Source: Dongibacter bovis (GTDB lineage Bacteria > Bacillota > Negativicutes > Selenomonadales > Selenomonadaceae). Taken from it: DNA of 64,000 nt. The translations under genes and the position numbers were made by a program. Positions 8,683 to 17,402 of this stretch are shown here, piece by piece (position 1 is the stretch's first letter; the number at the start of each line of letters is the position of its first letter). The notes beneath the pieces were generated by a model that saw nothing but the letters and a program-made list of their open reading frames with translations, was not told the origin of the DNA and searched no databases. The DNA is taken from the NCBI GenBank assembly GCA_902763085.1, contig CACWQW010000001.1, forward strand, positions 21,998-85,997, read 5' to 3'.

Positions 8683-10749
8683 ATGGAGCTGACGGAGCCG
8701 ATCGATCGCCTGAAGGGCATCGGACCGAAGAAGGCACAGAAACTCGCGCGCCTCGGCATCCATACCATCTACGATCTCCTGACGTATTTCCCGCGCACCT
8801 ACGAGGACCAGAGCCGCCTCACGCCGATCGGCAGCCTGCAAGCGGGCGAGAAGGCGACGACGGCGGGCACGGTCATGAGCATCAGGGAAAAGGTCGCGGG
8901 AACGCGGCGACTGAATATCCTGACGGCGCTCATCGGTGATGGGACCGGCTTCCTTCAGGTCAGTTGGTTCAACCAGGGTTTCTTGAAAAAGGAACTGCAG
9001 CCCGGGCGAAGGCTCTTCGTCACGGGACGGGTGGAATACGCTTACGGCGGGCAGGGGCAGTTTGCCATGAGCCAGCTCTCTTCGTATCAGGTCCTCTCTG
9101 AGCGGGAGGAGCCGGAGAGCCGGCTGGGCATCCTGCCCGTTTATGCTGCGACGAAGTCGCTCAACCAGTCGTTCTTCCGTCGGGAGATGAAGACGCTGCT
9201 CGCTGCGCCGCTGCCGCTTCGGGGAGTCCTGCCGCCAGCAGTCGAGCGGGCGTACGGTCTCATGCCGCGGCGCGATGCCTTTGCCGCCATCCATTTTCCG
9301 AAGGATGCAGGGGCGCTTGCGGCGGCGCGGAAGAGGCTCGCCTTTGAGGAGCTTTACCTCATCCAATGCGGCCTGCTGCTTCTCAAGAAGCGGGCGCGCG
9401 AGGCGAAGCGTGGCGTGCGTCATCTCGCGTCGGGCAAGCTGGTGCAGCAGGTCCTCGCGCGCCTGCCGTTCACGTTGACGGACGACCAGGCACAGGTCTG
9501 GCAGGAGATCAGCCGCGATATGGAGCGGCCGGTTCCCATGCGTCGGCTCATCCAGGGGGATGTCGGCTCCGGCAAGACGGTACTCGCGTTGCTCGCGCTC
9601 GTCAAGACCGTGGAGAACGGCTTCCAGGGCGCGCTGATGGCGCCGACGGAGATCCTCGCGCGCCAGCACTATGATTCGTTCCAGCATCTGCTCGAAGGTA
9701 TGCCCATCCGCGTCGGCTTCCTCTCGGGGCACCTGACGCCGAAGCAGCGGCAGGAGATGATCGCGCGCATCGCGGCGCATGAGGTGGACCTCGTCGTCGG
9801 CACCCATGCACTCATCGAGGAAACGGTGCAGTTCGCCTCGCTGGGGCTCGCGATCACAGATGAGCAGCATCGCTTCGGCATCGCCCAGCGTGCGGCGCTC
9901 GAGAAGAAGGGGACGCTGCTCCCCGACATGCTCGTGATGACGGCGACGCCGATCCCGCGCACGATGACGCTGACGGTCTACGGCGATCTCGATGTCTCGC
10001 AGATCCGGCACCTGCCGCCCGGACGGCAGCCGATCCGCACGTTCGTGCGGGGGACGGACCGCCGCCCGCTCATCTACCGCTATGTGCGGGAGCAGATCGA
10101 ACAGGGACGGCAGGCATACGTGGTCTGCCCGCTCATCGAGATGAACGAGTTCGTCGAGATCCCCTCAGCGGAGGAGGTGTACGAGGAGCTGCGCCACGGC
10201 ATCTTCCGCGGGATTCCCTGCGGCCTCCTGCACGGGCGGATGAAGCAGCAGGAGAAGGAAGCCGTCATGCGGGATTTCTACGAGAACCGCATCAAGCTCT
10301 TGGTCGCGACGACGGTGATCGAGGTCGGCGTCAACGTGCCGAACGCCTCGCTCATGGTCATCGAGCACGCGGACCGCTTCGGGCTCGCGCAGCTCCATCA
10401 GCTGCGCGGCAGGATCGGGCGCGGCAGCTATCGCTCCTATTGCATCCTCGTCTCGGACAGCCGGACGGAGACGGCGAAGGAGCGGCTCGCCGTCATGGCG
10501 GAGACGGCGGACGGGTTCCGCCTGGCCGAGGAGGACCTGCGTCTGCGGGGCCCGGGACAGTTCTTCGGCTCGATGCAGCACGGTCTCCCCGACCTCAAGG
10601 TGGCGGACGTGCTCAAGGATATGGACCTCCTGCTCGCGGCGCGGCGGGCAGCGCAGGAGACGCTCGGCCGTCAGGAGGACCTGAGCTTTGTCCTGCCCGT
10701 GCTGGCTGTGCAATATAAAGAACAATTCTTACACATCACGGATACTTGA
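8683..10749 (+). CDS. recG: ATP-dependent DNA helicase RecG
   Basis: At 688 residues it has the usual RecG length. The N-terminal wedge/OB domain (about 60-150) binds branched DNA. The helicase core has GDVGSGKT (Walker A), DEQHRFG (DExH box), MTATPIPRT (motif III), motif V around TTVIEVGVNVPNA and motif VI QLRGRIGRG. RecG remodels stalled forks and Holliday junctions. The start is ATG 8683 (MELTEPIDRLKGIGPKKAQKL, where the helix-hairpin-helix begins) with GAGGGGA at 8665-8671; the same frame stays open upstream but that part is the antisense shadow of the preceding gene. High confidence. Confidence 0.96.
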   Translation: MELTEPIDRLKGIGPKKAQKLARLGIHTIYDLLTYFPRTYEDQSRLTPIGSLQAGEKATTAGTVMSIREKVAGTRRLNILTALIGDGTGFLQVSWFNQGFLKKELQPGRRLFVTGRVEYAYGGQGQFAMSQLSSYQVLSEREEPESRLGILPVYAATKSLNQSFFRREMKTLLAAPLPLRGVLPPAVERAYGLMPRRDAFAAIHFPKDAGALAAARKRLAFEELYLIQCGLLLLKKRAREAKRGVRHLASGKLVQQVLARLPFTLTDDQAQVWQEISRDMERPVPMRRLIQGDVGSGKTVLALLALVKTVENGFQGALMAPTEILARQHYDSFQHLLEGMPIRVGFLSGHLTPKQRQEMIARIAAHEVDLVVGTHALIEETVQFASLGLAITDEQHRFGIAQRAALEKKGTLLPDMLVMTATPIPRTMTLTVYGDLDVSQIRHLPPGRQPIRTFVRGTDRRPLIYRYVREQIEQGRQAYVVCPLIEMNEFVEIPSAEEVYEELRHGIFRGIPCGLLHGRMKQQEKEAVMRDFYENRIKLLVATTVIEVGVNVPNASLMVIEHADRFGLAQLHQLRGRIGRGSYRSYCILVSDSRTETAKERLAVMAETADGFRLAEEDLRLRGPGQFFGSMQHGLPDLKVADVLKDMDLLLAARRAAQETLGRQEDLSFVLPVLAVQYKEQFLHITDT

Positions 10750-10781
10750 AATGACAGGAATATATTTCTCTCGCGCACATC

Positions 10782-10811
10782 TTGACACGAATGGCGGACA
10801 TGCGCTACAAT
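10782..10811 (+). promoter_or_regulatory. Sigma-A promoter of dapB-asd
   Basis: TTGACA at 10782-10787 and TACAAT at 10806-10811 with an 18-bp spacer, about 30 bp upstream of the dapB start codon. Confidence 0.82.
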
Positions 10812-10841
10812 GAACACATATTTTTTTTGGAGGCGTTTACC

Positions 10842-11636
10842 TTGGTTCATGTTTTGGTCAATGGTGCCTGCGGACGGATGGGACAGGCGGTTTTGAAAGC
10901 GGTACAGGAAGATCGGGAGCTGGAGCTCGTCGGGGCCGTCGATCTCACGGGCGGCATGGATGCGGGCGAGCTCGTCGGCCTGCCGGCGTGCGGCGTCACG
11001 GTGGAGACGGATCTCGGCGCTGCGCTCGCGCGCCTGCAGCCGGAGGTCATGGTCGATTTCACGCGCCCGGACGTCGTCTTCGAGAACGTCAAGACGGCGC
11101 TCGCTGCACATGTCTCGCCGGTCGTCGGCACGACGGGGCTCTCGGACGCGCAGAAGGCGGAGATCGCCGCTCTGGCGGAGAAAGAGGCGACGCCCGCCTT
11201 CATCGCTCCGAATTTCGCCATCGGCGCCGTGCTCATGATGGTCATGTGCAAGCAGGCGGCGAAGTACCTGCCGGATGTGGAGATCATCGAGCTGCATCAC
11301 GACAAGAAGCTCGACGCGCCATCTGGCACCGCGGTGCAGACGGCGGCGATGATCGCCGAGGTGCGCCAGCAGCACGTGCAGGGCAATCCCGAAGAAAAGG
11401 AAAAGCTCCCGGGGGCGCGCGGCGCAGATTATGAGGGGATGCGCATCCACAGCGTGCGCCTGCCGGGCTATGTCGCGCATCAGGAAGTCATCTTCGGCGG
11501 CCTGGGGCAGACGCTCACGATCCGCCATGACTCGCTCAACCGGGAGTCGTTCATGCCCGGCGTCGTGCTGGCGGCGAAGAAGGTACGCACACTCACCGGC
11601 CTGACGGTCGGCCTCGACAAGCTGCTGGATGTTTGA
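10842..11636 (+). CDS. dapB: 4-hydroxy-tetrahydrodipicolinate reductase
   Basis: DapB reduces the hydroxy-tetrahydrodipicolinate product of DapA with NAD(P)H in the lysine/diaminopimelate pathway. The 264-residue protein shows the Rossmann NGACGRMG loop at the N-terminus, GTTGLS, PNFAIGAVLMM and the catalytic ELHHDKKLDAPSGTA motif. The start is TTG 10842 (MVHVLVNGACG), preceded by TTGGAGG at 10828-10834; upstream in-frame ATG codons fall inside the promoter. It is followed by asd after 21 bp, so two steps of the aspartate pathway are in one operon. Confidence 0.95.
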   Translation: MVHVLVNGACGRMGQAVLKAVQEDRELELVGAVDLTGGMDAGELVGLPACGVTVETDLGAALARLQPEVMVDFTRPDVVFENVKTALAAHVSPVVGTTGLSDAQKAEIAALAEKEATPAFIAPNFAIGAVLMMVMCKQAAKYLPDVEIIELHHDKKLDAPSGTAVQTAAMIAEVRQQHVQGNPEEKEKLPGARGADYEGMRIHSVRLPGYVAHQEVIFGGLGQTLTIRHDSLNRESFMPGVVLAAKKVRTLTGLTVGLDKLLDV

Positions 11637-11657
11637 TGGAGAAAGGTTGGGAGACAG

Positions 11658-12689
11658 ATGAAGAAATATAACGTTGCGATCCTGGGTGCGACCGGCGCCG
11701 TCGGTCAGGAGTTCCTCCGCCTCATCGAGGAGCGTCAGTTCCCGTTCGCGGAGCTCAAGCTGCTCGCGTCTAAGCGGTCCGCCGGCAAGGTGATCTCCTT
11801 CATGGGCAAGGACTATACGGTGGAAGAGGCGACGGATGATTCGTTCGAAGGCGTCCAGATCGCGCTCTTCGCCGGTGGCGCTGCGAGCAAGACGTTCGCA
11901 CCGGCGGCCGTCAAGGCGGGCGCTGTCGTCATTGACAATTCCAGCGCGTTCCGCATGGACCCGGAGGTGCCGCTCGTCGTACCCGAGGTGAATCCGCAGG
12001 CCATCGCGCGTCACAAGGGCATCATCGCGAATCCGAACTGCTCGACGATCATCATGATGATGGCGCTCAAGCCGCTCTATGACCTCTCGAAGATCAAGCG
12101 CATCGTCGTCTCCACGTATCAGGCGGTCTCGGGTGGTGGCAAGGAAGCGATGGCAGAGCTCGAGCAGCAGGTCGACGATATCGTCGCCGGCCGCGAGCCT
12201 AAGGCGAACATCCTGCCGGGCGCCAAGTTCCCGAAGCATTATCAGATCGCGTTCAACCTCATCCCGCAGATCGACGTCTTCTATGACAACCTCTACACGA
12301 AAGAGGAGATGAAGATGGTCAACGAGACAAAGAAGATCCTCGAGGATGACAGCCTGCGCATCACGGCGACGACGGTGCGCGTGCCGGTCTACCGCAGCCA
12401 TGCGGAGTCCGTCAACGTGGAGTTTGAGGACGAGGTCAGTGTCGAGGCGGCGCGCAAGGCCATCGACGCGTTCCCCGGAGCGATCGTCAAGGACAACCCG
12501 GCGGAGCAGGTGTACCCGATGCCGCTCTTCACGTCCGGCAAGAATGACGTCGAGGTCGGCCGCATCCGCAAGGACGAGTCCATCGAACACGGCCTGAACT
12601 TCTGGGTGTGCGGCGATCAGATCCGTAAGGGCGCTGCGCTCAACGCACTGCAGATTGCCGAGTACATGATCGCGCACGAGATGTTCTGA
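11658..12689 (+). CDS. asd: Aspartate-semialdehyde dehydrogenase
   Basis: Asd converts aspartyl phosphate to aspartate semialdehyde, the branch point to lysine, threonine and methionine. The 343-residue length is typical of the Gram-positive type. GATGAVGQEFL binds NADP, and the catalytic Cys128 lies in GIIANPNCSTI. Later PMPLFTSGKNDVEVGRIR and a C-terminal WVCGDQIRKGAALNALQIAE are family signatures. GAAAGG is placed before the ATG. It ends the dapB-asd operon, with a strong terminator after it. Confidence 0.96.
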   Translation: MKKYNVAILGATGAVGQEFLRLIEERQFPFAELKLLASKRSAGKVISFMGKDYTVEEATDDSFEGVQIALFAGGAASKTFAPAAVKAGAVVIDNSSAFRMDPEVPLVVPEVNPQAIARHKGIIANPNCSTIIMMMALKPLYDLSKIKRIVVSTYQAVSGGGKEAMAELEQQVDDIVAGREPKANILPGAKFPKHYQIAFNLIPQIDVFYDNLYTKEEMKMVNETKKILEDDSLRITATTVRVPVYRSHAESVNVEFEDEVSVEAARKAIDAFPGAIVKDNPAEQVYPMPLFTSGKNDVEVGRIRKDESIEHGLNFWVCGDQIRKGAALNALQIAEYMIAHEMF

Positions 12690-12706
12690 TTCCTGAAAAT
12701 CTTCCT

Positions 12707-12743
12707 GAGCCGCGCATCTTCGGATGCTGCGGCTCTTTTTTTT
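12707..12743 (+). terminator. Rho-independent terminator after asd
   Basis: A long hairpin in which GAGCCGC pairs with GCGGCTC and inner GCATC pairs with GATGC around a TTCG loop, followed by eight T. Confidence 0.93.
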
Positions 12744-12807
12744 CTGTGCGGGGCGCGCGGCAGGGAGAGGGCGGCGCGCGGCGAGGATAGGATTTTGCGC
12801 GGATATG

Positions 12808-12816
12808 TGTTACAAT
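12808..12816 (+). promoter_or_regulatory. Extended -10 promoter of ireB-ruvX
   Basis: TGT directly followed by TACAAT (12811-12816), 30 bp before the ireB start; no good -35 is present. Confidence 0.5.
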
Positions 12817-12846
12817 AGAGCAAATAGTGCTTTTGGAGGAATCGAT

Positions 12847-13098
12847 ATGGTGAGCGAAGAAACGATGATGTTCCGGTTCGGGACCGAGGAGAACAAGGCG
12901 GCCAAGATCATCCGCGAGGTCTGCCAGGCGATGGAAGAGAAGGGGTACAACCCCATCAATCAGCTCGTCGGCTATCTCCTCTCCGGCGATCCCGCCTACG
13001 TCACGAGCCATAAGGACGCACGCAATAAGATTCGCCAGCTCGAGCGGGATGAGCTGCTCGAGGAGCTCGTGCGCTCCTATCTGGAGGCGAAGGAATGA
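12847..13098 (+). CDS. ireB: IreB family regulatory protein (UPF0297)
   Basis: An 83-residue protein with the strongly conserved [20 protein letters not shown] core, then [25 protein letters not shown]. In Enterococcus, IreB is a phosphorylation target of the PASTA kinase IreK and influences cephalosporin resistance and peptidoglycan precursor flux. The start at ATG 12847 has GGAGGA upstream. Its stop overlaps the ruvX start (ATGA), the same arrangement as yrzL-yrrK in Bacillus. The kinase gene is not in this window. Confidence 0.93.
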   Translation: MVSEETMMFRFGTEENKAAKIIREVCQAMEEKGYNPINQLVGYLLSGDPAYVTSHKDARNKIRQLERDELLEELVRSYLEAKE

Positions 13099-13511
13099 AG
13101 CGGGTCATCGGCCTCGATATCGGCGATCGGACCATCGGCATCGCGGTGTCGGACCTGCTCGGGCTCACGGCGCAGGGCGTCGAGACCATCCGCAGGAAGA
13201 AGCTCGCAGATGATATCGCGCGCCTCGGGGAGCTCATGGAGCAGTACGAGACGCGCGAGCTCGTCTCGGGGTATCCGAAGAACATGAACGGCACGGAGGG
13301 CGATCGCTGCGAGGTCGTCAAGGCGTTCATCGACGAGGTGAAGGCGGTCTATCCAGACGTCCAGGTCACGTTCTGGGACGAGCGCCTCTCGACGGTGGCG
13401 GCCACGCGCTCGCTGCTCGAGGCAGATGTCTCGCGGAAGAAGCGCAAGAAGGTCATCGACAAGATGGCGGCGGTCTTCATCCTGCAGGGATATCTCGACA
13501 GCATTCGTTGA
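13095..13511 (+). CDS. ruvX: YqgF/RuvX family RNase H-fold nuclease
   Basis: A 138-residue RNase H-fold protein beginning [18 protein letters not shown] (first catalytic Asp in the first strand), with [12 protein letters not shown] and [11 protein letters not shown] carrying the conserved Glu, and a C-terminal [18 protein letters not shown]. The family processes the 5' end of pre-16S rRNA and has been proposed as a Holliday junction resolvase. The length is normal. It overlaps ireB by 4 bp and is followed by the DUF1292 gene, a conserved trio in Bacillota. Confidence 0.94.
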   Translation: MKRVIGLDIGDRTIGIAVSDLLGLTAQGVETIRRKKLADDIARLGELMEQYETRELVSGYPKNMNGTEGDRCEVVKAFIDEVKAVYPDVQVTFWDERLSTVAATRSLLEADVSRKKRKKVIDKMAAVFILQGYLDSIR

Positions 13512-13537
13512 CAAGGCGCGTCGGCATGCGCTAGAAT
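13508..13537 (+). promoter_or_regulatory. Promoter of the DUF1292 gene
   Basis: TTGACA (13508-13513, overlapping the ruvX stop) and TAGAAT (13532-13537), 18 bp apart. Confidence 0.72.
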
Positions 13538-13576
13538 GCAGATAGATGGTTTTATGTAAAGGCAGAGGTGATGATC

Positions 13577-13906
13577 ATGGCAGATGAGAAGGAATTCCTC
13601 GAGGATGGGGACGCGACGGTGATCGAGTTCACGGATGAGGATGGCAATGCATTCTATTATGAGGAAGAGATGATCATTCCCGTCGGGGACGATCAGTACG
13701 CGCTGCTCGTAGGACTGCACGACGGCGACGAGCACGAGCCAGGCTGTGCATGCGGCTGCGAGGACGGCGACGAGGATGTCCTCATCGCCAAGATCGTTGT
13801 CAACGAGGAAGGCGAGGAAGAGTACGTCGAGCCGACGGATGAGGAGTTCGCTCTCGTCCAGAAGGCGTACGACGCGCTCATGGACGAGGAGGACGCAGAG
13901 GGCTGA
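13577..13906 (+). CDS. DUF1292 protein (YrzB-like)
   Basis: A 109-residue very acidic protein of the DUF1292 family (ATVIEFTDEDGNAFYYEEE near the N-terminus, VNEEGEEEYVEPTDEEFALVQKAYDALM at the C-terminus). Function unknown; it is a constant neighbour of ireB and ruvX. Between the two conserved halves is a short insert with three cysteines (GCACGC) flanked by acidic and His residues, which could bind metal. ATG 13577 is preferred over GTG 13568 and ATG 13571 because AGAGG at 13564-13568 is then 8 bp away. Confidence 0.85.
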   Translation: MADEKEFLEDGDATVIEFTDEDGNAFYYEEEMIIPVGDDQYALLVGLHDGDEHEPGCACGCEDGDEDVLIAKIVVNEEGEEEYVEPTDEEFALVQKAYDALMDEEDAEG

Positions 13907-13969
13907 GCCCTCTCCTCCAAGCAAAGTAGAAGAGCAGGCGGATGCGCTATGGCATTACCTGCCTGCAAA

Positions 13970-14007
13970 GGGGCTGCGGCAAACGGACGTTGTTTTGCCG
14001 TAGCCCC
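13970..14007. terminator. Hairpin between DUF1292 and mltG
   Basis: GGGGCTGCGGCAAA at 13970-13983 pairs with TTTGCCGTAGCCCC ending at 14007 with one mismatch. No T-run follows, so termination is possible but not certain. Confidence 0.5.
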
Positions 14008-14048
14008 TATTCATATGGGGAAGGCGGCTGCGGTCCCGCGCGGGGCGA

Positions 14049-14077
14049 TTGCAGTTTCTGGGAAAGTTGCGTATAAT
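14049..14077 (+). promoter_or_regulatory. Promoter of mltG-trmR-trhP
   Basis: TTGCAG (14049-14054) and TATAAT (14072-14077) with 17-bp spacing, 33 bp before the proposed mltG start. Confidence 0.75.
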
Positions 14078-14110
14078 GAGAACGTGAGATTTGGGGTAGG
14101 AGATGGGAAT

Positions 14111-15220
14111 TTGATCAAGAAACTACCAGAGCCGGAGGCGCTGCTGCCGCTCCTGCGGGAGAAAGCCGCCGCACTCCGGGAGGGAGCCGCCGCCTTCCGC
14201 GAGCGATGGGGGGCGCTCAGCGGGAAGCAGCGCGGCGGCGTGGCGGCAGGGGCCGCCATCGTCTGCCTCGTGCTTTTTTGCCTGCTGTTCGCGCCGGGAC
14301 ACCGGGAGGAACGCGCTGCGTCGGAGGGAACGAAGATCTACCTGCAGGTACGCCCGGGCATGACGACGCGCGAGATCGGCGCACAGCTTGAGCAGCACGG
14401 CGTCATCGGGAGCAGCATGAAGTTCTGGGTCACCGCGAAGCTGAACGGCCTCGAGGGGCAGATCAAGACGGGCAACTACGCGCTGCATCCAGGCATGGAG
14501 CCGCGTGAGGTGCTCTCCCTGCTCGTAGAGGGAAAGACGACGCGCGTGCGCTTCACGATCCCCGAGGGCTTCAGCGTGCGCGACATCGCGAAGCGCCTCG
14601 CGGACGAGGGCATCGTCGACGAGCAGGAGTTCCTGAAGAAGGCCAAGGACTACCGCCCGTACGACTACATCGAGCGCCATGCGAACACCTTCTATGCCTG
14701 CGAGGGCTTCCTGTTCCCCGATACGTATGAGCTCGGCACCGATATGGATGTCGATACCATCCTGAAGGAGATGTCCTCGGACTTCGATCAGCGGTTGACG
14801 AAGAAGATGCGGCAGCGGGCAGCGGAGGAGCATCTCTCCATCTATGAGCTCGTGACGCTCGCCTCGCTCGTGGAGAAGGAGGCGCGCTACGAGGAGGATC
14901 GCCCTATCATCGCCCAGGTGTTCCTGAAGCGACTGGCGATCGGTATGCCGCTGCAATCCGATACGACGCTGCAATACTTGCGGAACGATCCCAAGGAGGA
15001 CCTCTCCCTCGAGGATACGAAGGTCGACTCTCCCTACAATACGTATCAGCATGAGGGACTGCCGCCAGGGCCAATCGCGAGCCCCGGACTCGCCGCCATC
15101 GAGGCGGTCCTCTATCCCGCATCGACGGAGTACCTTTATTTCGTCGCCGATCGACAGGGGCATAACCACTATTCGACGAATTACGCCGACCATCTCGCCC
15201 TCGTGGAGCAGGTGCGCTGA
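14111..15220 (+). CDS. mltG: Endolytic murein transglycosylase MltG (YceG-like)
   Basis: MltG cuts nascent peptidoglycan glycan strands and is thought to set chain length as a terminase. The 369-residue protein has a short cytoplasmic N-terminus, one TM helix (GGVAAGAAIVCLVLFCLLFA) and an extracytoplasmic YceG domain. ASLVEKEARYEEDRPIIAQV contains the catalytic Glu, and PLQSDTTLQYL and PYNTYQHEGLPPGPIASPG are the other signatures. I choose TTG 14111 as start because GGAG lies 7 bp upstream and the nearby ATG (14103) is out of frame. Its stop overlaps the next ATG (TGATG). Confidence 0.92.
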   Translation: MIKKLPEPEALLPLLREKAAALREGAAAFRERWGALSGKQRGGVAAGAAIVCLVLFCLLFAPGHREERAASEGTKIYLQVRPGMTTREIGAQLEQHGVIGSSMKFWVTAKLNGLEGQIKTGNYALHPGMEPREVLSLLVEGKTTRVRFTIPEGFSVRDIAKRLADEGIVDEQEFLKKAKDYRPYDYIERHANTFYACEGFLFPDTYELGTDMDVDTILKEMSSDFDQRLTKKMRQRAAEEHLSIYELVTLASLVEKEARYEEDRPIIAQVFLKRLAIGMPLQSDTTLQYLRNDPKEDLSLEDTKVDSPYNTYQHEGLPPGPIASPGLAAIEAVLYPASTEYLYFVADRQGHNHYSTNYADHLALVEQVR

Positions 15221-15834
15221 TGGAGACGGAGGCACTCCTGCGGGAGATGGAGCAGTACGCGCAGGCGCACCACGTCCCCATCCTCAACGAGGGCGGGCGC
15301 CGCGTCTTCGCTGAGATCGTCCGGGAGCGGCGGCCGCACCGCATCCTCGAGGTCGGTACGGCCATCGGGTATTCTGCGCTGCTCGCGCTCTCGCGTACGG
15401 ATGAGGGCGCCGTCTTGATGTCGCTCGAGCTGAGCGCGGAGCGCCTGGCGGTCGCGCGTTCGTTCCTCGGGCGGTCGGCGTATGCGGCGCAGGTCACGCT
15501 CTTGGAGGGCGACGCGGGGACATTGCTCGCTGGATTGGCGGCGCAGGTAACGGACCCATTCGATCTCGTCTTCCTCGATGCCGCCAAGGGGCAGTACCCG
15601 GACTATCTCGCGAAATCCTTGCCGCTTCTCGCGCGGGAGGGCGTCATCGTCGCGGACAACGTGCTCTTCCGCGGTTACGTGCGTTCGGAGATGCGACCGC
15701 CGCGCCGCTATCGCACCATCGTCAAGCGCCTGCGCCAGTATCTCGCGACGGTGCAGGCGCCGCCCTTTGCGACGACGGTCTTCGAGCGCGGCGACGGCCT
15801 GGCACTCACACGGAGGATCTATGAAGAAACCTGA
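15220..15834 (+). CDS. trmR: Class I SAM O-methyltransferase, TrmR-like (tRNA 5-hydroxyuridine methyltransferase)
   Basis: A 204-residue Rossmann methyltransferase of the caffeoyl-CoA/COMT type: ILEVGTAIGYSALLAL (SAM loop), MSLELSAERLAVAR, DLVFLDAAKGQYPDYL and VIVADNVLFRG. The Bacillus protein at this position (YrrM/TrmR) methylates 5-hydroxyuridine at tRNA position 34 to 5-methoxyuridine. The U32 gene that follows makes the hydroxyuridine precursor, so the pair forms one wobble-modification pathway. The functional call rests on family and on the conserved mltG-trmR-trhP order, not on motifs alone. It overlaps mltG by 1 bp and trhP by 14 bp. Confidence 0.82.
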   Translation: METEALLREMEQYAQAHHVPILNEGGRRVFAEIVRERRPHRILEVGTAIGYSALLALSRTDEGAVLMSLELSAERLAVARSFLGRSAYAAQVTLLEGDAGTLLAGLAAQVTDPFDLVFLDAAKGQYPDYLAKSLPLLAREGVIVADNVLFRGYVRSEMRPPRRYRTIVKRLRQYLATVQAPPFATTVFERGDGLALTRRIYEET

Positions 15835-17044
15835 ACTTTTGGCGCCGGCGGGGACGCCGGAGAAGATGAAGATGGCGCTGCTCTACGGCGCCGATGCGGT
15901 CTATCTCGGCGGCAAGTCCTTCGGTCTCCGGGCGCTCGGGGGCAATTTCAGCCGGGAGGACCTGCGCGACGGTGTCTCGTTCGCGCACGCCCTGGGCAAG
16001 CGGGTCTACGTGACCGTAAACATCTTCCCGCACAATGCGGACATAGCGCAGCTCCCCGAGTATCTCCGCTACCTGCAGGAAATCGGTGTGGACGCGCTCC
16101 TCGTGGCAGACCTCGGGGTCTTTTCCCTCTGCCGTGAGGTCATCCCCGAGATGGAACTCCACGTGAGCACGCAGGCGAATGTCACGAATGATCGGGCGGC
16201 ACTGGCGTGGCAGCGGCTCGGGGCGAAGCGCATCGTCCTCGCGCGGGAGCTCTCCTTATCGGAGATCCGCACCATCCGCGCGCACGTGGGGGCGGAGCTC
16301 GAGATGTTCGTCCACGGCGCGATGTGCATCTCGTATTCCGGGCGCTGCCTGCTCTCCAGCTATTTCACGGGGCGCGATGCCAACCGCGGTACGTGCGCGC
16401 AGTCCTGTCGCTGGAGATACGCGCTCGTGGAGGAGACGCGTCCCGGGCAGTATTTCCCCATCGAGGAGGACGAGCGCGGCACGTATATCCTCAATTCCAA
16501 GGATCTCTGCCTGCTGCCGCGGCTGGCGGAGGTCATCGAGAGCGGGGTCGACAGCCTGAAGATCGAGGGGCGGATGAAGAGCGTGCACTATGTGGCGAGC
16601 GTGACGAAGGCATACCGCCTCGCCATCGACGCCTACGCCGCCGATCCGCAGCACTACAAGGTCCAGTCGGCCTGGCTCGAGGAGCTCGGGAAGGTCTCGC
16701 ACCGCGCGTATACGACGGGCTTCGTCTTCCATCAACCGACGGCGGACGACCAGATCTACGGCTCGTCCTCGTATGAGCAGACGTCCGATTTCGTCGGCCT
16801 CGTGCGCGCGTATGACGCAGCGACGGGCTGGGCGACGGTCGAGCAGCGCAACCACATGCGCCTCGGCGAGGAGATCGAGCTCTTCCAGCCGAAGCTGCCG
16901 GGATTCCGCCAGCGGATCGAGGCGATGGAGGATGCGGACGGCACGCCGATCGAGGCGGCGCCTCATCCGCAGCAGATCGTCAGGATTCACATGCGTCAGG
17001 CAGTGGAGCCGTATGCGATCCTGCGCCGTGACAGTCAGAGCTGA
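15821..17044 (+). CDS. trhP: Peptidase U32 family protein, TrhP-like tRNA hydroxylation protein
   Basis: The 407-residue protein starts MKKPELLAPAGTPEKMK and has the U32 signature EMFVHGAMCISYSGRC, then RDANRGTCAQSCRW, giving clustered cysteines thought to hold an iron-sulfur cluster. ILNSKDLCLL and DSLKIEGRMKSVHYVA follow, then the C-terminal U32 domain. Although named peptidases, TrhP/YrrN/YrrO proteins are required for prephenate-dependent 5-hydroxyuridine formation at tRNA U34. Bacillus has two adjacent paralogues; only one is present here. The start is ATG 15821 with CGGAGG upstream, overlapping trmR. Confidence 0.85.
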   Translation: MKKPELLAPAGTPEKMKMALLYGADAVYLGGKSFGLRALGGNFSREDLRDGVSFAHALGKRVYVTVNIFPHNADIAQLPEYLRYLQEIGVDALLVADLGVFSLCREVIPEMELHVSTQANVTNDRAALAWQRLGAKRIVLARELSLSEIRTIRAHVGAELEMFVHGAMCISYSGRCLLSSYFTGRDANRGTCAQSCRWRYALVEETRPGQYFPIEEDERGTYILNSKDLCLLPRLAEVIESGVDSLKIEGRMKSVHYVASVTKAYRLAIDAYAADPQHYKVQSAWLEELGKVSHRAYTTGFVFHQPTADDQIYGSSSYEQTSDFVGLVRAYDAATGWATVEQRNHMRLGEEIELFQPKLPGFRQRIEAMEDADGTPIEAAPHPQQIVRIHMRQAVEPYAILRRDSQS

Positions 17045-17108
17045 CGGGGCGCGCGGGTTGACATAGGTATGATGTGATTTTTGCTGAAAAAGAAAGCGGG
17101 GGTTTCAG

Positions 17109-17390
17109 ATGGCAGATTTGATTCGTTACGCAGGAAAAGCGGAAGGACATGTACAGGGCGTAGGTTTTCGCATGTATGTACAGCAGCATGCGAAAGATCT
17201 CGGCGTCACAGGCTGGATTCGCAACATGGAAGACGGAACGGTCGACATGGAGCTTCAGGGCACACAGGAACAGATCGATGCGCTCGAGAAGATCATCCGC
17301 AAGGGCAATTACTTCATCCGGGTGGAGGCATTCTCCCTCGAGGCGATGCCCGTGGTCCCCGAGGAGACCGCGTTCAAGATCCGGTATTGA
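17109..17390 (+). CDS. acyP: Acylphosphatase
   Basis: A 93-residue alpha/beta sandwich enzyme that hydrolyses acyl phosphates. The signature GHVQGVGFR holds the catalytic Arg, and GWIRNMEDGTV holds the catalytic Asn. Length is typical. GCGGGGG upstream of ATG 17109 serves as a weak ribosome binding site. No clear promoter is visible in the 64-bp gap after trhP. It is followed by aroQ after 12 bp and likely cotranscribed. Confidence 0.93.
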   Translation: MADLIRYAGKAEGHVQGVGFRMYVQQHAKDLGVTGWIRNMEDGTVDMELQGTQEQIDALEKIIRKGNYFIRVEAFSLEAMPVVPEETAFKIRY

Positions 17391-17402
17391 GGAGCGGTGA
17401 TC

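Noticed and set aside
17058..17074. TTGACA and TATGAT upstream of acyP as a promoter
   Set aside because: The spacing is only 5 bp, so the two elements cannot form one promoter.
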